21,982 bases of DNA from an uncultured Prevotella sp. Its GTDB lineage: Bacteria; Bacteroidota; Bacteroidia; Bacteroidales; Bacteroidaceae. A program made the position numbers and the translations under genes. Below, piece by piece: positions 14,775 through 21,982 of this stretch (the first letter of the stretch is position 1; the number at the start of each line of letters is the position of its first letter). The notes beneath the pieces were generated by a model. It made no database searches, had not been told where the DNA came from, and saw only the letters and a list, made by a program, of their open reading frames with translations. Location: assembly GCA_946999045.1 (NCBI GenBank), contig CAMQBR010000029.1, positions 1 to 21,982 on the forward strand, written 5' to 3'.

Positions 14775-16742
14775 TTACAACAGGCAAATCAATGCCAATG
14801 TCAATGCCACACTACCAGTAAGAAACCACACTGCATACTGGCGAACATCGCCACTCTGCCAAGGTCGGATACTTTCTCCGGCCTCTTGTGCTCCCCATGC
14901 CATGAAATTAAACGTACCATCAATAACATGACGATCAAACCACGCAATAGGTCTACTTACACAAAGGAAAATAATCTTATGTGTAAAGAACTGCCAAACC
15001 TCATCCATATAGAAACGCTTGTAGGCTGCGCGATGCAACGTAGAGAACTTATTAGCAAGCTTATCTGCCAAAGGCGTAGCTTCACCTTTATACATATAGG
15101 TAGCCAAACCTATAGCAACAAGTGCTAACACCGTACTTGTAATGGCCACATTCCAATGGGTATGGGTTGTAAAACCAATTCCATTTGCTGAAACTAACTC
15201 TCCTGCGTGGGTTCCCCAAAGGAATACCGTACATGTAATTACCGACAAGATGATAAGAGGAAGTGTCATTGCAAAAGGTGCTTCGTGAGGTTGATGAACA
15301 TCTGGTTCACCTTTATGAGATTCGTAATAGCTCTTTCCCCAGAAGATAACGTAGTACAGGCGGAACATATAGAACGCCGTCATCATGGCTATACCACTCA
15401 TTACAATGCCCATTATCGGGTGAAAGTTGTAACATGCTACCAAGATTTCATCTTTTGAGAAAAATCCTGAGAATGGAGGAATACCTGAAATAGCCAAGCA
15501 TGAAATTAAGAATGCAATATGCGTAATTGGCATATACTTACGAAGTCCACCCATGTAATATTTCTCATTAGAGTGTACTGCATGGATTACACAACCTGCG
15601 CAAAGAAACAGGCAAGCCTTAAACATTGCGTGTGTAAACAAGTGGAACATACTTGCCATATATCCTAAGCCTTGTACGTCGGCATATTCTTCGGTCATCG
15701 CTACCCCACCAGTTGCAGGATCGGGCAAGCAAACGCCCAAAGCAACGAGCATAAAACCTATTTGCGAAATGGTTGAGAATGCCAAGACACGCTTTATGTC
15801 ACTCTGTGCACACGCCACGGCAGCCGCATAAAAGGCTGTAAAGGCAGCTATGTACGCTATCCAGTGCAATTGTTCGGGCGCATAGTGTACAAACAATGGG
15901 AACAAACTTGCTACCATGTACACACCCGCAACAACCATGGTTGCAGCATGAATTAAAGCAGAAACAGGTGTTGGACCTTCCATTGCATCTGGCAACCAAA
16001 TATGTAATGGGAACATAGCCGACTTTCCTGCGCCTCCAATAAACATCAGGAACAACGCTACCGGCATTATCCAACCGGCTTGAGCCGCATTGCCAACCAA
16101 AGTAGCATCAGCCGTAAGATCATAATTAAATGTTCCTACATAGAAGCTGTAAAACAGAATACCAATTAAGAAGAATAAATCGGCAAAACGTGTTACAATG
16201 AATGCTTTCTTTGAAGCTGCCACCGCAGCATGCATAGGATAATAAAAACCAATGAGAAGATAAGAGCTCACGCCCACCAACTCCCAGAACAAATACATTT
16301 GGAAGATGTTGGTAGCTACTACCAATCCTAACATTGACATGGTAAACAACGACAAGAAAGCGTAATAACGTTGGAAACCTTTCTCACCGTGCATATATCC
16401 AAACGAATAAATGTGCACCATGAAGCTCACCGTTGTAATGACAACAAGCATCATTACCGAAATAGGCGTGAGCCTAAATCCTATGTTGAACGTTAGCAAT
16501 TCGGTAAACTTTAACCATGTAATATTAAAAGGTGTAACAGTAGGATATAATCCATTAGCCGCACGACCAACGCCAAAGAAATACTCATAGGCTGTATAGC
16601 AAGACAAACAGAATACAGCACCCAAGACAACCGTACCTATTATTCCTGCTACCTTATGGCTCATCTTCATACCAGCCAATCCAAGAACCAAAAAACTTAG
16701 TGCAGGTAGAAGAAGTATTAAAAATACATAACTGTAATCCAT
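14775..16742 (-). CDS. nuoL: Complex I subunit L
   Basis: This is a 655-residue protein, the largest antiporter-like subunit, at the distal end of the membrane arm. The length fits the family (about 610-670), including a C-terminal extension that in known structures forms the long lateral helix along the arm. Channel residues are present: Glu154 in LFWELVGVSSYLLIGFYY, Lys240 in GAGKSAMFPLHIWLPDAMEG, and His265 in SALIHAATMV. It starts 5 bp after nuoK and is followed by nuoM. Confidence 0.96.
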   Translation of the reverse strand: MDYSYVFLILLLPALSFLVLGLAGMKMSHKVAGIIGTVVLGAVFCLSCYTAYEYFFGVGRAANGLYPTVTPFNITWLKFTELLTFNIGFRLTPISVMMLVVITTVSFMVHIYSFGYMHGEKGFQRYYAFLSLFTMSMLGLVVATNIFQMYLFWELVGVSSYLLIGFYYPMHAAVAASKKAFIVTRFADLFFLIGILFYSFYVGTFNYDLTADATLVGNAAQAGWIMPVALFLMFIGGAGKSAMFPLHIWLPDAMEGPTPVSALIHAATMVVAGVYMVASLFPLFVHYAPEQLHWIAYIAAFTAFYAAAVACAQSDIKRVLAFSTISQIGFMLVALGVCLPDPATGGVAMTEEYADVQGLGYMASMFHLFTHAMFKACLFLCAGCVIHAVHSNEKYYMGGLRKYMPITHIAFLISCLAISGIPPFSGFFSKDEILVACYNFHPIMGIVMSGIAMMTAFYMFRLYYVIFWGKSYYESHKGEPDVHQPHEAPFAMTLPLIILSVITCTVFLWGTHAGELVSANGIGFTTHTHWNVAITSTVLALVAIGLATYMYKGEATPLADKLANKFSTLHRAAYKRFYMDEVWQFFTHKIIFLCVSRPIAWFDRHVIDGTFNFMAWGAQEAGESIRPWQSGDVRQYAVWFLTGSVALTLALICLL

Positions 16743-16747
16743 TGTTC

Positions 16748-17056
16748 TTATAATTTCATGTTTTCAATACTGTTCACCTGATCACTGTGATAGTTACGGT
16801 AAACATTGATAATAATTGCCATTGCCACAGCAGTCTCAGCGGCACTTATCCCAATGGAGAACAAAGTAAAGAAAAAGCCTTCCAACTGCCCCGGGAACAA
16901 AATACGATTGAACACTGCAAAGTTAATATCTGCCGAATTGAGTACCAACTCAATAGAAATTAACATGGCGATAAGGTTACGGCGTGTAACAAATCCAAAC
17001 ACGCCAATAAAGAATAAGAGTGCACTTAGCACCAAATAACATGATACAGGTATCAT
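16748..17056 (-). CDS. nuoK: Complex I subunit K
   Basis: This is a 102-residue membrane protein with three hydrophobic spans. The two buried glutamates of the family, Glu36 in ISIELVLNS and Glu74 in SAAETAVAMAII, are both present; in E. coli these (Glu36 and Glu72) take part in the proton path. Its ATG overlaps the nuoJ stop codon by 4 bp (ATGA), suggesting coupled translation. nuoL begins 5 bp downstream. Confidence 0.96.
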   Translation of the reverse strand: MIPVSCYLVLSALLFFIGVFGFVTRRNLIAMLISIELVLNSADINFAVFNRILFPGQLEGFFFTLFSIGISAAETAVAMAIIINVYRNYHSDQVNSIENMKL

Positions 17057-17574
17057 TTATCATCCTCCTTTCTTGCTACTAAAACGCCTCCTATGATACA
17101 AGCCAAGAGGAAAATAGATATAAGTTCGAATGGTAATACATATTGATATTTGTCCGAACCTACCAATGCTTTACCTATTGTTTGCATAGGCACCTCTACA
17201 TCTGGTACGCTAAGAGCTTGGTTAATAAACTGATTTTTCAACAAGATGGCTACCACTGTCACCAATCCTATAAGTGTGATAAGCATGGCCCCCATGGCTC
17301 TTGAACCCTTCAAGCGTTCTGTCAAGCCCTGCAAAGTACGCTTAGAAACCAACTGGATAGCGAAAACATACATCACTGTAATGCCACCCGCATAGACAGC
17401 TATCTGTGCTGCGCCCAAGTATGTGTAGTCTAAGAGGAAATAAATACCTGCAACTCCAAACAAGACAAATAGCAAGAAGGTAGCTGCGCGCATAATTCTT
17501 GTTGTCATTACGCACATCAAAGCCGAGCCAATAATGACCACAGCCAAGATGCAAAACATTACTAAATTTGCCAT
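17053..17574 (-). CDS. nuoJ: Complex I subunit J
   Basis: This is a 173-residue protein with five predicted membrane spans and the conserved LGAAQIAVYAGGITVMYVFAI stretch (shortened family signature AVYAGG). It is part of the central hydrophilic axis of the membrane arm, next to NuoK, NuoA and NuoH. It overlaps nuoK by 4 bp and lies 15 bp after nuoI. Confidence 0.95.
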   Translation of the reverse strand: MANLVMFCILAVVIIGSALMCVMTTRIMRAATFLLFVLFGVAGIYFLLDYTYLGAAQIAVYAGGITVMYVFAIQLVSKRTLQGLTERLKGSRAMGAMLITLIGLVTVVAILLKNQFINQALSVPDVEVPMQTIGKALVGSDKYQYVLPFELISIFLLACIIGGVLVARKEDDK

Positions 17575-17589
17575 AAACGTTACTTCTTT

Positions 17590-18123
17590 TTATTTTGTCT
17601 TTGTATTAAACTTACCAATAGTCAGCTCAGCACCTCCGTCAATAAGGTCAGGAAGACTGCCGCCCTCATATACTTCTTTGTCCAAATGCAATACCAATGA
17701 ATTGCGGCTAAATGTGCTATTCTCAAAATCATTGGTAAACTCAATAGAATCGAAGTTACAAGCATTGACGCATAACTGGCAAAACATACAGTCACCTAAG
17801 TCGTACTGATAATCTACCAACTGTTTTTTCTTACGACCTGTCGCCTCGTCTACCACCATTTCTGTTCTTATTTTGATGGTTCCATTAGGACACGCTCTTT
17901 CGCACATGGTACAAGCTACGCACTTATGATTACCGTTCTCATCACGCTTAAACACCAATCTTCCACGATGACGCTTTGACACATGCAAGGTTGTTTTACG
18001 GTTTTCGGGATACTGCTCGGTACTCTTTGGTGTAACATATTCTCTGAAAGTAACGCCCAAGCCAATAGCTAAGGACTTTACTCCACGAATAATACCATTA
18101 AAATATGAATGATTATTTTCCAT
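17590..18123 (-). CDS. nuoI: Complex I subunit I, 2x[4Fe-4S] ferredoxin-like
   Basis: This is a 177-residue hydrophilic subunit that passes electrons toward NuoB. Two four-cysteine motifs are visible: Cys68, 71, 74 and 78 (CVACTMCERACP) and Cys112, 115, 118 and 122 (CMFCQLCVNACN), ligands for clusters N6a and N6b. In the second motif the usual Pro after the fourth Cys is Asn123 (ACNFDSIEF). The tail after residue 140 is longer and acidic. It lies 29 bp after nuoH and 15 bp before nuoJ. Since no NuoE, F or G gene is present here, NuoI may be near the entry point for electrons in this complex. Confidence 0.96.
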   Translation of the reverse strand: MENNHSYFNGIIRGVKSLAIGLGVTFREYVTPKSTEQYPENRKTTLHVSKRHRGRLVFKRDENGNHKCVACTMCERACPNGTIKIRTEMVVDEATGRKKKQLVDYQYDLGDCMFCQLCVNACNFDSIEFTNDFENSTFSRNSLVLHLDKEVYEGGSLPDLIDGGAELTIGKFNTKTK

Positions 18124-18152
18124 TTTACTTCATCTCCGTTATACAGATATAT

Positions 18153-19238
18153 TTATCCATGAATACCTAATGCCACACAGAGGGTCATCAACACCAAGTT
18201 AAACAAAGCGAAAGGCATGAGATATTTCCACTCTAAGGTAAGTATCTGGTCGATACGAAGACGTGGGAAAGTCCAGCGCACCCACATCAACAACCAAACA
18301 ACTACAAAGGTTTTACCTAAGAACCACACAATACCTGGTATCAAATTCATTACATTATCAAATGCCTCAATACCAATATTGAGTGGTGCCCAACCGCCTA
18401 AGAACACAGCAGTAGCTAAACCTGAAATGACAAACAAGTTAAGGTACTCAGCCAAATAGTAGAAACCGAACCCCATACCCGAATACTCTGTATGGTATCC
18501 AGCTGTTAATTCGCTCTCAGCCTCAGCCAAGTCGAAAGGGCCACGGTTAGCTTCTGCATTACCCGCAATAAGGAATAAGACGAAAGCTATGATGGCAGGA
18601 ATGTGTCCTCTGATGATTAACCAGTTCCAAGGTCCTGTCTGATAGTCTACAATACCACTTATCTGCATGGTGCCAGTCAAAACAACTGCTGCGACAAGAG
18701 TAAGTCCTAATGTCATTTCATAAGAAATCATCTGCACGGCTCCACGCATGGCAGAGAGCACAGAATATTTGTTATTAGACGCCCAACCAGCCAAGAAGAT
18801 GCCTAACACGCCAATACTTGAAACGGCGGTAACCAAGAATATACCTACGTTAAAATCGAGAATATGCGCTCCCTTATTCCAAGGAAGGAAAGAGAATGTA
18901 CCAATCGAAGCAATGATAACCAAGAAAGGTGCAATATAATACAATAATTTATCGGCTTTGTCAACGACAAAAATCTCTTTGATAAGCATCTTTAGCACAT
19001 CGGCAAATACCTGTAAAAGTCCCCAAGGACCAACACGCATAGGACCTAATCGGCATTGAAAATAAGCACAGACCTTACGTTCCATGAATATCAACACGAT
19101 AGCCAACACAGCGTATGCCAACAAAATGCACACACCTACGATAACACATTCTATGAGAGTCGACCAAAAGCTGCCCAATCCTAATGTTTGGGTAAGCAAT
19201 GAGTCGAACCATGTAGTTATTATACTAAAATCAAACAT
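18153..19238 (-). CDS. nuoH: Complex I subunit H
   Basis: This is a 361-residue membrane protein that together with NuoB and NuoD forms the quinone-binding cavity. Conserved features are ERKVCAYFQCRLGPMRVGP (53-71) and NRGPFDLAEAE (231-241) running into ELTAGYHTEYSGM, the most conserved loop of the family. The spacing to the upstream nuoCD (83 bp) is the largest in the operon; I found no promoter box or strong hairpin there. Confidence 0.96.
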   Translation of the reverse strand: MFDFSIITTWFDSLLTQTLGLGSFWSTLIECVIVGVCILLAYAVLAIVLIFMERKVCAYFQCRLGPMRVGPWGLLQVFADVLKMLIKEIFVVDKADKLLYYIAPFLVIIASIGTFSFLPWNKGAHILDFNVGIFLVTAVSSIGVLGIFLAGWASNNKYSVLSAMRGAVQMISYEMTLGLTLVAAVVLTGTMQISGIVDYQTGPWNWLIIRGHIPAIIAFVLFLIAGNAEANRGPFDLAEAESELTAGYHTEYSGMGFGFYYLAEYLNLFVISGLATAVFLGGWAPLNIGIEAFDNVMNLIPGIVWFLGKTFVVVWLLMWVRWTFPRLRIDQILTLEWKYLMPFALFNLVLMTLCVALGIHG

Positions 19239-19321
19239 TGTCTATATAAGTTAATTTTTAGTGTACAAATGGTGAAGGGTTTTACTTTATAGCGCCAACC
19301 TCTCCCCCGCTTGTTTACACG

Positions 19322-20893
19322 CTATCTGTCAATATCTGGTATCACAAAGTCTAACGCTGCACCCACAGTTACGAGGTCGGCTATTTTAAGCCCCCTCAAC
19401 ATCTCATCCATAGCGGCAACGTGATTCAATCCCATAGGACGGAACTTCAAACGATATGGGTTCTTACCTCCTTTAGAATCCAAGTAAACCCCAATCTCAC
19501 CACGCGAGCCTTCACATGAGAAGTACCATTGTCCCTCAGGCACTTTGATAATTGGTTTCTGCTTGATATAGAACTCACCTTCAGGAATATTGTCTATGAG
19601 TTGTTCGATAATGCGAATACTTTGTTTGATTTCTTCAATGCGGTTGAAATATCTTCCGTACGAATCGCACATAGTATTGGTTATCTCATCAAACTCCACT
19701 TTATCATACATATCGTAAGGATGATTCTTACGTACGTCGCTCTTCCAGCCCGAAGCACGTCCGGCAGGACCCGTTACGCCATAACCAATAATGTTTTCCT
19801 TATCCATTATACCAATATTTTTGAAACGTTCTTCGGTAATGATGTTGTTACCAAATACGTCCAAATATTCTTGCAGCATTGGTTTAAGATAAGAACATAA
19901 GTCCTTGGTGTTTTTAACAAAGTGGGTATCTATATCGTCTTGGCATCCACCTATACGATAATAGTTTTGTATCAAGCGTCCGCCAGTAGTCTCTTCCATT
20001 ACGTTAAGCACGTGTTCACGGTCGCGCATGCTGTACAAGAAAGCAGTTAACGCACCCAAGTCTTGCGCACAACATCCAAGATACAGCAAGTGAGAGTCAA
20101 TACGTTGCAACTCATCCATAATGGTACGAATGTACTTTATACGCTCTGACAGCTCAATCCCCATGGCCTCTTCAATAACGCCAACCAGCGCATGGCGGTT
20201 CATCATGGCGCTCAAGTAGTCCATACGGTCGGTAAGTGCCAAGGTTTGAGGATATGTATAATCCTCGCACATTTTCTCAATACCACGGTGAATATATCCC
20301 AAGTGTGGATAAATGTGCTTAATCGTCTCACCGTCCAGCACACTCTGCAAGCGCAGCACACCGTGCGTACTTGGGTGCTGAGGACCAATGTTGATAACGA
20401 AATCGTTGTCAGTAAACAAAGGTACTTTGGTTTCAATCAACTCTCCATGCTTACCAAGCGAATATTGTAGCGTATAATCTAACTCAACATCGTCTGACAA
20501 AGTAAATTTGTTGTTTTCGGGAGACATGTCATAATTCTTACGCAAAGGATAACCTACAAAATCGTTACGCAAGAAAAGACGGCGCATATCCTTATGTCCT
20601 AAGAACTTAATGCCCAAAAAGTCGTACACTTCTCTCTCTAAGAAGTCGGCAGCTTTCCACAGATTAGAAACAGTATCAAGCACATAGTCATCACCTATTT
20701 GCTTGGCAATACACTTTACAGATGTTCGTTCATGGGTATCAGTATTTTCCAAAATGTAAATACACCCCAATCCTTCTTCACCGAAATCTTCGCCTACAAT
20801 GGTTACAAGGTAATCGAAATGCTTTTCATTCTTCAGTTTTGACATCTCTTGTGCCAAATCGCTTGACTGAACTTCTATATTTTCTAATTTCAT
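19322..20893 (-). CDS. nuoCD: Complex I fused subunits C and D
   Basis: This is a 523-residue fusion. Residues 1 to about 130 are NuoC (30-kDa subunit) with FLEREVYDFLGIKFLGHKDM (84-103), and residues about 160-523 are NuoD (49-kDa) with GPQHPSTHGVLR (170-181) and HLGYIHRGIEK (197-207). His173 and His177 lie in the loop that lines the quinone site in the family. The C terminus DFVIPDIDR is the usual NuoD ending. The C-D fusion is also known in E. coli and is normal in Bacteroidetes. It starts 17 bp after nuoB. Confidence 0.97.
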   Translation of the reverse strand: MKLENIEVQSSDLAQEMSKLKNEKHFDYLVTIVGEDFGEEGLGCIYILENTDTHERTSVKCIAKQIGDDYVLDTVSNLWKAADFLEREVYDFLGIKFLGHKDMRRLFLRNDFVGYPLRKNYDMSPENNKFTLSDDVELDYTLQYSLGKHGELIETKVPLFTDNDFVINIGPQHPSTHGVLRLQSVLDGETIKHIYPHLGYIHRGIEKMCEDYTYPQTLALTDRMDYLSAMMNRHALVGVIEEAMGIELSERIKYIRTIMDELQRIDSHLLYLGCCAQDLGALTAFLYSMRDREHVLNVMEETTGGRLIQNYYRIGGCQDDIDTHFVKNTKDLCSYLKPMLQEYLDVFGNNIITEERFKNIGIMDKENIIGYGVTGPAGRASGWKSDVRKNHPYDMYDKVEFDEITNTMCDSYGRYFNRIEEIKQSIRIIEQLIDNIPEGEFYIKQKPIIKVPEGQWYFSCEGSRGEIGVYLDSKGGKNPYRLKFRPMGLNHVAAMDEMLRGLKIADLVTVGAALDFVIPDIDR

Positions 20894-20910
20894 ATCCGAT
20901 ACACCTTATA

Positions 20911-21606
20911 TTATATACGATTATCTAATTCCTTGTTTGGATCAAAATCATCAGGCACACTTGTAACAACAATAGGCTTTTTCTTTTCCAACTCTTGTTG
21001 TAACAACTCGGTATTACTAATACCCTTCTCGGTTTTTCTTTGCTTGTGATTGGCTCCACCAAAGAATTTTTCTACTTTCACTTTACGTTGCAGCTGCATC
21101 ATACCATACATGATAGCCTCTGGGCGCGGCGGGCATCCAGGTATGAAGACGTCAACGGGAACAATCTCTTCAATGCCCCTTACTACATGATAACTGCTCT
21201 TGAACGGACCGCCGGAAATAGCACATCCACCCACGGCAATAACGTACTTAGGTTCTGCCATTTCATCATACAAGCGCCTAAAGGCAGCTGCCATCTTGTT
21301 GGTAATGGTACCGGCACACATTATCAGGTCGGCTTGTCGTGGAGAATTTCGAGTTACCTCAAATCCAAATCGTGCGAAATCATAACGTGAACAGCCCACT
21401 GCCATAAACTCAATACCGCAGCAACTGGTAGCAAAGGTCAAACTCCAAAGCGAGTTAGAACGTCCCCAGTTAATCAACTGGTCGAGCGAGCCCGTTACTA
21501 CATTAACGCCACCTTCATGCAATTCGTCAACAATTTTCTCTAACGAATCATTATCCTTAAACTCATCATAAGGAATACTCTTGATATACGGTTTCTTTAC
21601 TTCCAT
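20911..21606 (-). CDS. nuoB: Complex I subunit B, N2 cluster
   Basis: This is a 231-residue protein from the ATG at 21606. It binds the terminal [4Fe-4S] cluster N2 with the family's four ligands: the tandem Cys62-Cys63 (ATSCCGIEFMA), Cys128 (VGGCAISGGP) and Cys158 (IPGCPPRPEA). A charged tail of about 50 residues follows the conserved core. The frame is open to a TTG at 21627, but the ATG is preferred because it gives only a 10-bp overlap with the end of nuoA and a normal N terminus. It lies 17 bp before nuoCD. Confidence 0.96.
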   Translation of the reverse strand: MEVKKPYIKSIPYDEFKDNDSLEKIVDELHEGGVNVVTGSLDQLINWGRSNSLWSLTFATSCCGIEFMAVGCSRYDFARFGFEVTRNSPRQADLIMCAGTITNKMAAAFRRLYDEMAEPKYVIAVGGCAISGGPFKSSYHVVRGIEEIVPVDVFIPGCPPRPEAIMYGMMQLQRKVKVEKFFGGANHKQRKTEKGISNTELLQQELEKKKPIVVTSVPDDFDPNKELDNRI

Positions 21607-21947
21607 TCCAATGCTCCTTTCCGCCAAGCGTATGCCAAGCCAAATACAAGTACCAGTAAGAAGAAACCTATACTAACAAGAGCCATAGGTCCAAAGTTTT
21701 TTACTACAACCGCCCATGGATAAAGCAATACGGTTTCGATATCGAACATCAGGAAAAGGATAGCAAACAGGTAATATCCAATGTGCACGGGAAGCCATGA
21801 TGAACCCCTTGTCGGAATACCACTCTCGTATGGTTCGCCTTTTACCGTATTGTACGAACGTGGACCGATGAGCTTAGCAATAACGTAAGCCGCTACCACC
21901 AAGGTTACAGCCGTTAGTAAAACGGTAATAAATAACGTAAAATACAT
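21597..21947 (-). CDS. nuoA: Complex I subunit A
   Basis: This is a 116-residue membrane protein with three spans and the conserved YYLFAILFLMFDIETVLLYP segment carrying the acidic pair of the family (Asp and Glu in FDIE). It is the first gene of the operon as read here. Only 35 bp upstream remain in the window (21948-21982), with no TAnnTTTG box visible, so the operon promoter lies outside or is not recognisable. Confidence 0.95.
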   Translation of the reverse strand: MYFTLFITVLLTAVTLVVAAYVIAKLIGPRSYNTVKGEPYESGIPTRGSSWLPVHIGYYLFAILFLMFDIETVLLYPWAVVVKNFGPMALVSIGFFLLVLVFGLAYAWRKGALEWK

Positions 21948-21982
21948 AAAAAATTTGTATAATTATAATTGTTCTCGTTCTC

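Noticed and set aside
19239..19321. 83-bp gap between nuoCD and nuoH considered as an internal promoter or a lost small gene
   Set aside because: No TAnnTTTG box, no convincing hairpin and no open frame were seen; it is probably just a wider spacer.

Overview
The window looks like chromosomal DNA from an AT-rich member of the Bacteroidetes, most likely order Bacteroidales. The support is: (i) several promoters of the Bacteroidetes type (TTTG, about 19 bp, TAnnTTTG), (ii) a complex I operon nuoA-B-CD-H-I-J-K-L-M-N with fused nuoCD and no nuoE, nuoF or nuoG, (iii) a class III (Fbp-type, about 660 residue) fructose-1,6-bisphosphatase, and (iv) a one-membrane-span protein with HU-like and SPOR domains that is typical of this phylum. 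The genus cannot be fixed from sequence alone.

Layout. Positions 1-391 are non-coding and hold copy A of a dispersed palindromic element plus promoter-like sites in both directions. A small lipoprotein gene (392-793, +) converges on a second lipoprotein gene (874-1698, -) at a strong bidirectional hairpin. rfbC (1760-2308, -) is divergent from the HU/SPOR gene (2452-3549, +), with a recognisable promoter for each in the short gap. The zinc-ribbon/FHA gene follows (3613-4143, +). About 0.96 kb of very AT-rich non-coding DNA comes next (4144-5101), holding a structured island and copy B of the same element in inverted orientation. Then come ftsE (5102-5869, +) and lysC (5917-7248, +), a 341-bp gap, and a compact cluster of a GT2 glycosyltransferase, an unknown GT-B-like protein and fbp (7590-11664, +). 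A bidirectional terminator separates fbp from the convergent nuo operon (21947 down to 11754, all -).

How the genes work together. The nuo genes encode the membrane arm and quinone-reducing connecting part of complex I (NuoA, B, CD, H-N), but no NADH-oxidising module is present in the window. NuoL and NuoN keep the family's TM5 Glu and TM7 Lys, whereas NuoM has Leu at the TM7 Lys position. fbp serves gluconeogenesis, lysC the aspartate-family amino acids and diaminopimelate, rfbC dTDP-rhamnose, and ftsE and the SPOR protein division or envelope functions. No mobile-element gene, CRISPR array, tRNA or rRNA was seen.

The most interesting signal is non-coding. A 125-nt unit (35-nt conserved head plus a 90-nt near-symmetric palindrome) occurs twice in inverted orientation, at 61-185 and 4714-4838. 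The two copies differ at about 16 positions without gaps. Several differences keep or create base pairs, including one full compensatory G-C to T-A change, and most wobble pairs fit transcription in one orientation only. This suggests a repeated structured RNA or a REP/MITE-like element. I do not recognise it as a named family.
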